Positions 17,940-25,068 of a DNA stretch of 40,207 bases are shown here, in pieces (the stretch's first letter is position 1; every line of letters starts with the position of its first letter). Location: the NCBI GenBank assembly GCA_021786095.1, contig JAJYNX010000078.1, forward strand, positions 1 through 40,207, given 5' to 3'. Made by a program: the position numbers and the translations under genes. The notes below the pieces were generated by a model. The model was not told where the DNA came from, ran no database searches, and saw only the letters and a list, made by a program, of their open reading frames with translations. The DNA comes from Actinomycetes bacterium. Lineage in GTDB: Bacteria; Actinomycetota; Acidimicrobiia; Acidimicrobiales; RAAP-2.

Positions 17940-20254
17940 GGCGAGCGCTCGCGCCACGTGGGCGCCGCCGAGCTCGCGCCGCGGCGGATGACGCGGCGCA
18001 CGGACCGCGCGTGGCGCGCGTGGCGTGGCGACGAGGTCGGGCGTCGTCGCTCGACGATCCAGGCGCCGAGCAGGAAGAGCAGCGCCACGGCGCCCGCGCC
18101 GAGGGCCAGGGTCTCGTGGGGTGGCAGGAAGGTGTAGGCGACCTCGGAGCGGCCCGCCGGGAGCGCGATGCGCTGGTAGGCGCTCTCGGCCGTGGTGATG
18201 GGCACGGCGCGCCCGTTGACGGTGGCGTGCCAGCCCGCCATGGAGAGCTCGGTGCGCAGAAGCGTGGTGGGGTGCGCGCAGGTCACGGTCGCGGCGTCGA
18301 TCGTCGTGCTGGTGATCGTACAGGGCGTCGCGGTGGTGAAGAAGGGCCGCGGGTGGGGCATCTGGTAGATCGTGGCGAGCGAGTCCCGGTACACGCGCCT
18401 CACGCCGAGGGTGGTCAGGGCGGGCAGGATCACGGCCGTGCTCGGGAGCAGGAGGTACTTGACCGAGGCCGCCTCGAAGGCGGCGAAGTGAGCGACCAGG
18501 TCCTTCTCCTGGGTGATGACGCCGGTCATGCCGCCCTGGACCACGAACTGGTTGGAGGGCGAGAGCGTGGGGTAGAGCGTGGTCGCGAGCAGGTTCGCGA
18601 ACTCGTTGGGGAAGGGCAGGTCGATGGCGCTCAGCGAGTAGACGTCGTACTGCGATCCCCAGTTGGGGTAGAGCACCGCGAAGTCCAGGTAGCGCTGCTC
18701 GCCCTGGTGGGTCTGCAGGAAGGTGATGGGAGCCCGGTCCACCGTGATCTGCTTGGGGGCCTCGGCGGTGGGTACGAAGAACAGGAGCAGGGCCTCGCCG
18801 ACCAGCACGATGGCCATCAGCAGGGGGGTGTAGCGCCATCGCGCGAACGCCCCGAGCACGAGGAGCAGCCCGATCGCGATGAAGGGCAGGGCGTGCAGGC
18901 CCATGAAGATGATGCGGGCCTTGTGCACCAGCACCACGCCGTCGTTGACCTGCGCGGCGTCGAGCGCCCCCCAGGTCATCAGCGCCAGCGCCACCACCGT
19001 GGTCAGCCAGAAGAGACGACGGGCGCGCACGCTCTCGGCGAAGTCCATCAGGCCCAGGGCGGCCAGGATGATCAGTGCCATCTCGGCGCTCGGGAAGATG
19101 TAGCGCGACAGCGCCACCGTGTCCATGCGCGGCAGGATGTTCCAGACGTGGCGCATGTCGAGCAGGTCGAAGGCGCCGAGCAGCCCGGCGGCGACCCAGG
19201 CGCCCAGCACGATGCGCAGGGCGCGGTGGCGGGCGCCGAACAGTCCGAGCAGGGCCAGTGCGGCCACGCCGACCGAGAAGTACCCGCCGATGCCGCCCCA
19301 GCCGTCGATGGCGTTGTGGTTGGACAGGATCGTGCCGTAGATGTAGGGATCCAGCAGCATCGGCCCCGCCTGGGGCGAGAGGAAGGCGACGCCGTCGCTG
19401 GCCGCGACGTGGCCGCCGACGTTGGCCACCTTCAAGAAGTCGAGGAAGGGGACGGCGATCGGCAGCGAGAGCACCGCGCCGACGACCGCGGCGAGGCCGA
19501 GGCGCCGGGCCGCGACCAGTCGCGCGGCGCGCTCGAGGGAGAACCAGCGCACGACCGCCCAGGCGGCGGCGAGCAGGCCGTCGAGGTAGGCCACCTCCGG
19601 GAAGCCGGCGTAGATCGACAGGGCCAGGGCCAGGGCCGCCAGGTACCAGCCTCCGCGGCGGCGCGCCCCCGCCGACTCGATGATCATCTCCACGCCGAGC
19701 AGCAGCATCGGCAGGAACGCCACCGGGTTCAGGACCGCGTTGCCCAGCCAGGCGTAGGTCCCGTTCAGCGCGAAGAGCGCCCCGGCGGCCGTCGCGAAGA
19801 CCACCGGGATCGAGAGGCGCCGGGCGAGGAAGTAGGTGCACAGGCCGGCGATGACCTCGAGGATCACGTGGAACCACACGAGGCCACTGGACAGCGCGAA
19901 GAGCAGCGTGAGGGGGAACAGCGAGGCGCCCTGCATCTCGCCGGCGAGGGGCTGGCCGAGTCCCTCGTAGGGGTTCCACCACGGCATGTGCCCGTGGAGC
20001 AGGTCCATCGCGGCCAGGTGGCCGAGCGGCTGGGTGAGGAAGCCGACGTTGGGGTCGATCATCGGCCGTCCGCAGGTGACGCGGCAGATGGAGTGCGAGA
20101 TGCCGGCGGTCCACGAGATCGGGTCGTTGTTCGCCAGGCCGCTGACGTACATAAAGTTGCCGAGCAGCACCATCACGATGATCACCGCCACGGGGATCAC
20201 GGACGGGGGAAGGCGCCGGTACCGTGCGAGGAGGCGGGTCCCGAGTGATGGCAC
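17936..20254 (-). CDS. YfhO-like large multi-pass membrane protein
   Basis: A 772-residue polytopic protein. It opens with a short cytosolic part and a hydrophobic helix (about 17-36), then a large first loop with PIDPNVGF-like and MPWWNPYEGLGQPLAGEMQG text, which is the YfhO signature. About a dozen helices follow, then an extracytoplasmic domain (about 490-690) with YRDSLATIYQMP and WHATVNGRAVPI, and a last helix before an Arg-rich tail. Characterised YfhO proteins act in glycosylation of lipoteichoic acid or other envelope polymers with undecaprenyl-linked sugars. The start is GTG 20254: TAGCCT lies exactly six bases upstream, giving a leaderless message. The next gene, PPK2, overlaps by GTGA. 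Confidence 0.82.
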   Translation of the reverse strand: MPSLGTRLLARYRRLPPSVIPVAVIIVMVLLGNFMYVSGLANNDPISWTAGISHSICRVTCGRPMIDPNVGFLTQPLGHLAAMDLLHGHMPWWNPYEGLGQPLAGEMQGASLFPLTLLFALSSGLVWFHVILEVIAGLCTYFLARRLSIPVVFATAAGALFALNGTYAWLGNAVLNPVAFLPMLLLGVEMIIESAGARRRGGWYLAALALALSIYAGFPEVAYLDGLLAAAWAVVRWFSLERAARLVAARRLGLAAVVGAVLSLPIAVPFLDFLKVANVGGHVAASDGVAFLSPQAGPMLLDPYIYGTILSNHNAIDGWGGIGGYFSVGVAALALLGLFGARHRALRIVLGAWVAAGLLGAFDLLDMRHVWNILPRMDTVALSRYIFPSAEMALIILAALGLMDFAESVRARRLFWLTTVVALALMTWGALDAAQVNDGVVLVHKARIIFMGLHALPFIAIGLLLVLGAFARWRYTPLLMAIVLVGEALLLFFVPTAEAPKQITVDRAPITFLQTHQGEQRYLDFAVLYPNWGSQYDVYSLSAIDLPFPNEFANLLATTLYPTLSPSNQFVVQGGMTGVITQEKDLVAHFAAFEAASVKYLLLPSTAVILPALTTLGVRRVYRDSLATIYQMPHPRPFFTTATPCTITSTTIDAATVTCAHPTTLLRTELSMAGWHATVNGRAVPITTAESAYQRIALPAGRSEVAYTFLPPHETLALGAGAVALLFLLGAWIVERRRPTSSPRHARHARSVRRVIRRGASSAAPTWRERSP

Positions 20255-20266
20255 CCGAACAGGCTA
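20255..20266 (-). promoter_or_regulatory. Leaderless-type -10 of the yfhO-like gene
   Basis: Minus-strand TAGCCT (20266-20261), six bases, then GTG 20254. It lies in the 41-base gap between the upstream GT2 stop and this gene, so the yfhO-like/ppk2 pair can be transcribed independently. Confidence 0.5.
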
Positions 20267-20295
20267 CAGGGACACTCGACGCGCCTCGGGACGTC

Positions 20296-22017
20296 TCAGC
20301 GGTAGCGGTAGTACATCGTCTCGCCGAGCAGGAGCAGTGACTCGGGGAAGTACGGGTCGCGGAAGCTGCCGAAGATGTCCCAGCGGCGGATGAACCGGTT
20401 GCGGTCGTCGAGTGGGTCCAGGGTGCCGCGCGACGAGCTGACGTGGTGGTAGAGCTGCACGTCGGGGGTGTAGACGACGTGACGACCGCGCACCTGGGCG
20501 CGCAGGCAGATGTCCACGTCGTTCATGACCACCTTGAGCGTCTCGTCCATCCCGCCCAGCTCCTCCCAGAACTCTCGGGCGACCATCTGGACCGCGCCGG
20601 TGACGGCCGCCACGTCGCGCGTGGCGCGTGAGAACTGGTCGCGGTGCGGGTAGTTCGAGTCGGTGCGCAGGTGCTGGGGGTAGGGAGAGATGACGATGCT
20701 CTCGTGCTCGCGACGCCCGTTCTGGTCGATGAGGCACCCCCCCACGATTCCCACGTCGGGCAGCGCGCACAGCGCGACCAGCCGCTCGAGCCAGTCCGGG
20801 GTGATCACGATGGTGTCGTTGTTGAGCGTGACCACGTACTGCGCGTTCGAGTGGCTCACGCCGCGATTGACGATGTGCGCGTAGTTGAAGGGTCCCGGAC
20901 AGGCCACCACTCGGTAGCGGGTGGTGGCGAAGAAGTCGAGGGTCTCGGGCTCCTTCGAGTCGTTGTCGAGGATGATGATGTCGTAGTTGGGGTAGGTGGT
21001 GGTGGTCTCGATGGCGTCGAGGCATCGGCGCACCAGGTCCAGTCGGTCGCGGGTGGGAATGACGATGTCGATGGACGGTGCCGGGGTGGGCGGGTCCAGG
21101 CGCCAGTGCACGAGGCCGGCCACCTCGTCGTCCGCCACGACCCGACCCGACCATCCACGCCGCGCGAGGGCCGCCTCGACCACGCGAACCGTCGCGTCGT
21201 TGATCTGCGCGGGGTCGAAGGCGCGTGGGCCCCGCCCCCCCGGCAGGACGAGCGCGACGTGGCGGAAGGTGGCGCCGTCCTCGCTCAGGCGCAGGTAGGC
21301 GTCGTGCTCGACGGCCCGGCCCGCGTCGGTGGCGAAGCCGCCCACGGCGCGCAGGCGGCTCACCCGGATCAGCGCGGGTCGCCCGACGACGTCGTAGCTG
21401 AGCAGCGTGTGCGTCCCGACCGCGGGGCTCTTCAGGATCGGCGTCGCCGGATTGGGACCGGTCTCGTCGGCGAAGACGACGTCGTCCTCGTCGCGGGCGT
21501 GGTCGAGCAGCAGCCGGGTGGTGGCCACGCGCTCGGTGGGCGTGGCCGACCGGTCGAGCACCAGGATCCAGGTGGTGTCGGTCGCGGCGAGGGCGTCGTT
21601 GAGCTGGTCCGACGCCTGCGCCGGTGGGGCGTCGTCGTCGAGTTCGACGACCAGCACCGACGCGAAGCGGTGGTCGGCCTCGAAGGAGATCTTCAGCGTG
21701 GCCAGGGGCTGGGGCTGGTAGTTGATCGGAAAGGCGAGGTCGGGGTCGACCGGGGCGACCACGCGGGCGTCGCGCGGCACGACGCGCTTCTGGCGTCCCG
21801 TGGCGGCGCGGTAGAGCCGCAGCAGCGGTCGTCCCACGACGCGCGCGGCCCGGTAGCGCCAGGTGTCGTCGCCCAGCAGGCGACCGATGCCGCGCTGGAG
21901 CCGGTTGCCCGAGACCATCCGGATGCTCCCGTGGAACTGGGCCCAGCGTCGACGCAGGTCGCGGTCGGTGAGTACCGGCAGAGACTCCTCGATGTTGAAC
22001 TGTTGTATGCCAGACAC
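20296..22017 (-). CDS. Two-domain GT2 glycosyltransferase (O-antigen/rhamnan type)
   Basis: A protein of 573 residues if it begins at GTG 22017 (VSGIQQFNIEESLP). An open frame reaches up to 22149, but TACAAT on the minus strand at 22073-22068 is an excellent -10 lying inside that extension, which supports the shorter start. The N-terminal half is a degenerate GT2 fold: it keeps VFADETGPN and the HTLLSYDVVGRPALIRVSRL pattern, but the donor-binding start is eroded. The second domain is complete: PSIDIVIPTRDRLDLVRRCL, LNNDTIV, GGMDETLKVVMNDVDICLRA and a HHVSSSRG end. This layout is common in O-antigen or rhamnose-glucose polysaccharide synthases. It is probably cytoplasmic or membrane-associated, with donor unknown. 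Confidence 0.85.
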   Translation of the reverse strand: MSGIQQFNIEESLPVLTDRDLRRRWAQFHGSIRMVSGNRLQRGIGRLLGDDTWRYRAARVVGRPLLRLYRAATGRQKRVVPRDARVVAPVDPDLAFPINYQPQPLATLKISFEADHRFASVLVVELDDDAPPAQASDQLNDALAATDTTWILVLDRSATPTERVATTRLLLDHARDEDDVVFADETGPNPATPILKSPAVGTHTLLSYDVVGRPALIRVSRLRAVGGFATDAGRAVEHDAYLRLSEDGATFRHVALVLPGGRGPRAFDPAQINDATVRVVEAALARRGWSGRVVADDEVAGLVHWRLDPPTPAPSIDIVIPTRDRLDLVRRCLDAIETTTTYPNYDIIILDNDSKEPETLDFFATTRYRVVACPGPFNYAHIVNRGVSHSNAQYVVTLNNDTIVITPDWLERLVALCALPDVGIVGGCLIDQNGRREHESIVISPYPQHLRTDSNYPHRDQFSRATRDVAAVTGAVQMVAREFWEELGGMDETLKVVMNDVDICLRAQVRGRHVVYTPDVQLYHHVSSSRGTLDPLDDRNRFIRRWDIFGSFRDPYFPESLLLLGETMYYRYR

Positions 22018-22067
22018 GTGATCGGTCTCTCGTCGCTCGACGGACCGCGCGGCGCGGACCAGTTCGC

Positions 22068-22073
22068 ATTGTA
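22068..22073 (-). promoter_or_regulatory. -10 element TACAAT of the GT2 gene
   Basis: Minus-strand TACAAT (22073-22068). With a start site near 22061 it gives a leader of about 44 bases before GTG 22017. The -35 side is GC-rich with no clear match. Confidence 0.5.
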
Positions 22074-22140
22074 GCGAGGGGCTCCGGGGGCCCCGCGGCG
22101 TCGACCTCGGCGACGGCGCCTCGTCATCACGAGAGCCAGT

Positions 22141-22173
22141 TTTCCTCACTCGTTCACCTGACGTTCACCAGAG
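22141..22173 (+). promoter_or_regulatory. Candidate PHO box (PhoP-type direct repeats)
   Basis: GTTCACCTGAC (22152-22162) is followed directly by GTTCACCAGAG (22163-22173): two 11-base units sharing a perfect GTTCACC, preceded by a weaker unit TTTCCTCACTC (22141-22151). The Streptomyces PhoP PHO box is built from 11-base direct-repeat units beginning GTTCACC. The site lies 69 bases before the start of a phosphate-transporter-type gene, which fits phosphate-starvation control. Confidence 0.6.
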
Positions 22174-22241
22174 GATAAGGGTGTGATCACCTCGTCGTGG
22201 AACACTCGAGACGTGGGGCGAGACCGAGGAGTTGGTGGCGC

Positions 22242-23723
22242 GTGACCGAGTTCGAGGTGAGCGAGACGGCGGGCGCGAGCGACGCGCAGGAGATTCCCCC
22301 GACGGGGCTGGCGGCGTCGACGCGCACCGTGAGCGAGTTGCTCGACGAGGCCCCGACGAGCCGATTCCATCGCCGGGCGGTGGTGATCTCGGGCATGGGA
22401 TTCTTCACCGACGCCTACGACCTGTTCGTCATCGGCATCGTCGGCGCGATCGTGACCGCGCAGTGGCACCTGTCCACCACGCAGACCAGTTGGGTCACGG
22501 GCTCGGCCATCCTGGGCGCCTTCGTGGGCGCCTTCGTGTTCGGGCGGATCGCCGACGTGCTCGGGCGCAAGGTGGTCTACACGGTGGTCGCCCTGATCAT
22601 GATCATCGGTGCGATCGGCTCGGCCCTGGCTCCGGGTTTCCTCCTCCTGGTGCTGGCCCGCTTCGTGCTGGGTCTCGGCATCGGTGGTGACTACCCGGTG
22701 TCGGCGGTATTGATGAGCGAGTACGCGAACCGGGCGGATCGGGGACGTCTCGTGGGACTGGTCTTCTCGATGCAGGCCGTGGGACTGATCGTGGGGCCGC
22801 TGTTCGGCCTGATCCTGCTCTCGAGTGGCCTGAGCCAGAGTCTCGCGTGGCGCGTGCTGCTCGGTGCCGGTGCCCTGCCCGCCGCGGGCGTCATCTATCT
22901 GCGCGCGCGGATGCCCGAGTCGCCGCGCTTTCGCGCTCGCGTGAAGGGACAGGCGAGCCAGGCGGCCCACGAGCTGCACCACTTCACGGCGGGCGTCATC
23001 GCGGCGAGCAGCGTCGCCGAGGCCCCCCGGCGGCGCATGAGCGTGCGTCAGTTCATCACCAATCCTCGCATGCTGCTCCTCATTCTGGGCACGGCGGGCT
23101 CGTGGTTCCTCTTCGACTACGCCTACTACGGCAACACCATCTCGCTGCCCAGCATCCTGCTCGAGGTGGCGCCCCACGCCTCGCTCGTCGGCAAGCTGTG
23201 GCTGACGCTGGGGATCTTCGTCGTCTTCGCGCTACCCGGCTACCTGCTCGCGGTCTGGAAGATCGACTCGATCGGTCATCGCGCGCTCCAGGTGATCGGC
23301 TTCGCGGTGATGGCGGCGTGCTTCCTCGTGCTCGGCCTGGTGCCGGCCCTCACCGTCGACGTGGTCCCCTTCATCGCCATCTTCGGCTTCAGCTACCTGT
23401 TCACCGAGTTCGGTCCCAACACCACGACCTTCGTGCTGCCCTCCGAGGTCTTCCCGGTCGAGATGCGAACGACTGGCCACGGCATCGCGGCGGGGATCGG
23501 CAAGTTCGGCGCCTTCGTGGGCGTGTTCCTCGTGCCCCAGCTCGAGTTGCACGTCGGGCTGCGCGGGATGCTCCTGGTGGCGGCCGGCGCGGCCCTGGTC
23601 GGCATGGGGCTGACCTTCGTGCTGCCCGAGCCGGCCTCGCGGTCCCTCGAGGAGGTGTCGGGTGAGAATCGCGACGCGGGCGCTCCGGCGTCAAGCCGGC
23701 CCTCCGCGGCCGCCCGGAGGTAG
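22242..23723 (+). CDS. MFS transporter, phosphate:H+ symporter (PHS) family
   Basis: A protein of 493 residues starting at GTG 22242, with GAGGA about 11 bases upstream. It is a 12-helix MFS protein. GMGFFTDAYDLFVIG in helix 1, GRIADVLGRK after helix 2, GIGGDYPVSAVLMSEYANR in helix 4, and the late signature GFSYLFTEFGPNTTTF, then LPSEVFPVEMRTTGHGI are those of the Pho84-like PHS family (phosphate:H+ symport), with Asp residues in helix 1 and the GGDYP phosphate-binding region. A hydrophilic loop separates the two halves. The upstream PHO-box-like repeats support phosphate uptake over a related organic-acid or aromatic-acid substrate. A Ser/Ala/Pro-rich tail ends the protein. Confidence 0.87.
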   Translation: MTEFEVSETAGASDAQEIPPTGLAASTRTVSELLDEAPTSRFHRRAVVISGMGFFTDAYDLFVIGIVGAIVTAQWHLSTTQTSWVTGSAILGAFVGAFVFGRIADVLGRKVVYTVVALIMIIGAIGSALAPGFLLLVLARFVLGLGIGGDYPVSAVLMSEYANRADRGRLVGLVFSMQAVGLIVGPLFGLILLSSGLSQSLAWRVLLGAGALPAAGVIYLRARMPESPRFRARVKGQASQAAHELHHFTAGVIAASSVAEAPRRRMSVRQFITNPRMLLLILGTAGSWFLFDYAYYGNTISLPSILLEVAPHASLVGKLWLTLGIFVVFALPGYLLAVWKIDSIGHRALQVIGFAVMAACFLVLGLVPALTVDVVPFIAIFGFSYLFTEFGPNTTTFVLPSEVFPVEMRTTGHGIAAGIGKFGAFVGVFLVPQLELHVGLRGMLLVAAGAALVGMGLTFVLPEPASRSLEEVSGENRDAGAPASSRPSAAARR

Positions 23724-23738
23724 GGCGTCGGACGTCGG

Positions 23739-23772
23739 GTGTCACCGTCGCGAGTGCGCGTGGTGACACAAT
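23739..23772 (+). promoter_or_regulatory. Inverted repeat overlapping the -10 of the DUF3048 gene
   Basis: GTGTCACC (23739-23746) and GGTGACAC (23762-23769) form a perfect eight-base inverted repeat with a 15-base centre. The right arm overlaps CACAAT (23767-23772), a -10-like hexamer six bases before GTG 23779. It may be an operator, or a hairpin ending the upstream transporter transcript. Confidence 0.4.
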
Positions 23773-23778
23773 GGCGGG

Positions 23779-24954
23779 GTGCCAAAAGACCCATCCCGGA
23801 CTCGTGTCGTGCGCCGTGGCGCCTCACTCGCCGGAGGGTCGCCGCCGCGACGGGTCGCGACGATGGTGGGTCTGCTCGCGCTGTCCGGCGTCCTGCTCAG
23901 CGCGTGCGGTTCGGGATCCTCGTCCCCCACGCCCGCCACCGCGGCGCCCACGACCACGACGACCGCTCGTGCGGTGGCGCTCTGCCCGTTGACCGGCACG
24001 CCCGCGCCGGGCGGTGTGGTGCCCCAGCGTCCGGCGCTGGCGATGAAGGTGGACAACTACTCGCTCGGCCCGGCCCCCGCCGAGGCCCGGCCCCAGAGCG
24101 GGCTCGACTACGCGGACATCGTCTTCGAGGAGCAGGTCGAGGGGTCGATCACCCGCTACGCGGCGGTCTTCCAGTGCCACGACGCCCCCGGCCTGGTCGG
24201 GCCCATCCGCAGCGCCCGCTGGACGGACATCCAGATGCTCTCCCAGCTCGGTCACCCATTGTTCGTGCACGTCGGTGGGATCAATCAGGTGCTGGCGCTG
24301 GTGAACGCCTCGAATCTGGTGAACGTGGACCTCATGTTCAATCCGCAACTCGTGGTGCACCCGGCCGGTCGCTACGCCCCCTACGACACCTACACCACCA
24401 CCCAGGCGGTCTGGGCGCAGGAGTCGCACCTGAGGACGCCACCGTCGCCCATCTTCTCGTACTCCCGCCTGCCCCAGGCCGGCGAGTCGGTGTCCCAGGT
24501 CCACCTGGACTGGTCGACCACCTCGGACATCTACTGGCGCTGGAACCGCTCGACGGGCACGTGGTTGCGCTTCTACAACGTGGGTAGCCCGTCGGCACCG
24601 GTGATCCAGCCCGACGTCCTCACCGACGGCGTCCAGAACCAGGCCCAGAACGTGGTCGTCCAGGACGTCACCATCACCTACGGGCCGTGGGTCGAGAACT
24701 CCCAGGGTGGCCTGGAGGCCGAGTCGCACATTCTGGACAACTCGGGCAAGGCCTACGTCTTTCGCAATGGACGGATGATCACGGGCACCTGGAGCGCCGG
24801 CGGCGCCGGCAGCCCGACGATCTTTCGCGACGCCGCGGGCCAGGTTCTCACCCTGGCGCCGGGCCGCACCTGGGTCGAGATCTACCCCAACAACGCGCCC
24901 ATGGTGGTCACGCCCACCGCGAGCGCGACGCCGACTACGACGCCCGCCGGGTAG
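23779..24954 (+). CDS. DUF3048 domain lipoprotein
   Basis: A protein of 391 residues starting at GTG 23779. A twin-arginine-free signal with lipobox LSAC (C43) is followed by a Ser/Pro/Thr-rich spacer (about 45-65), so it is a membrane-anchored extracytoplasmic lipoprotein. The rest matches DUF3048 (YerB-like): CPLTGTP, RPALAMKVDNY, ARPQSGLDYADIVFEEQVEG (start about 84), RYAAVFQC and GPIRSARWTDI, and a C-terminal region with NVVVQDVTITYG and GRTWVEIYP. Bacillus YerB-like proteins have been tied to cell-wall biology, but no enzymatic activity can be read here. A leaderless-type promoter with an overlapping inverted repeat precedes it, and a hairpin follows the stop. Confidence 0.88.
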   Translation: MPKDPSRTRVVRRGASLAGGSPPRRVATMVGLLALSGVLLSACGSGSSSPTPATAAPTTTTTARAVALCPLTGTPAPGGVVPQRPALAMKVDNYSLGPAPAEARPQSGLDYADIVFEEQVEGSITRYAAVFQCHDAPGLVGPIRSARWTDIQMLSQLGHPLFVHVGGINQVLALVNASNLVNVDLMFNPQLVVHPAGRYAPYDTYTTTQAVWAQESHLRTPPSPIFSYSRLPQAGESVSQVHLDWSTTSDIYWRWNRSTGTWLRFYNVGSPSAPVIQPDVLTDGVQNQAQNVVVQDVTITYGPWVENSQGGLEAESHILDNSGKAYVFRNGRMITGTWSAGGAGSPTIFRDAAGQVLTLAPGRTWVEIYPNNAPMVVTPTASATPTTTPAG

Positions 24955-24958
24955 CGGC

Positions 24959-24979
24959 GCGCTGGGTGGCGGCCAGCGC
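24959..24979 (+). terminator. Hairpin after the DUF3048 gene
   Basis: GCGCTGG (24959-24965), a seven-base loop, then CCAGCGC (24973-24979), five bases after the stop codon. There is no T-run, so it is a possible GC-type terminator only. Confidence 0.4.
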
Positions 24980-25024
24980 TCGGCGTCCGTATCCGGTGCC
25001 CTGGACGGGTCGTGCCGGGCCGCC

Positions 25025-25052
25025 TACGATGGGCTCGTCGGAGGTTCCGACG
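25025..25052 (+). promoter_or_regulatory. Promoter and leader palindrome of the S53 peptidase gene
   Basis: TACGAT (25025-25030) is a good -10. The predicted start site falls at the edge of a perfect palindrome CGTCGGA-GGT-TCCGACG (25036-25042 and 25046-25052), which could be an operator or a 5' mRNA hairpin ahead of the GGGGGGG ribosome-binding site at about 25058. Confidence 0.45.
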
Positions 25053-25068
25053 CTGATGGGGGGGCAGA

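Noticed and set aside
17157-20114. 985-residue minus-strand open frame spanning PPK2 and the YfhO region
   Set aside because: Only the last 260 codons are PPK2. The upstream part is an Arg/Pro-rich shadow of the yfhO-like gene in another frame.
18011-20248. 745-residue plus-strand frame opposite the yfhO-like gene
   Set aside because: Composition (His, Gln, Glu, Arg, Gly runs) is that of an antisense shadow in very GC-rich DNA; no domain or ribosome-binding site.
20644-22074. 476-residue plus-strand frame opposite the two-domain GT2
   Set aside because: Antisense shadow; the GT2 frame shows clear family motifs.
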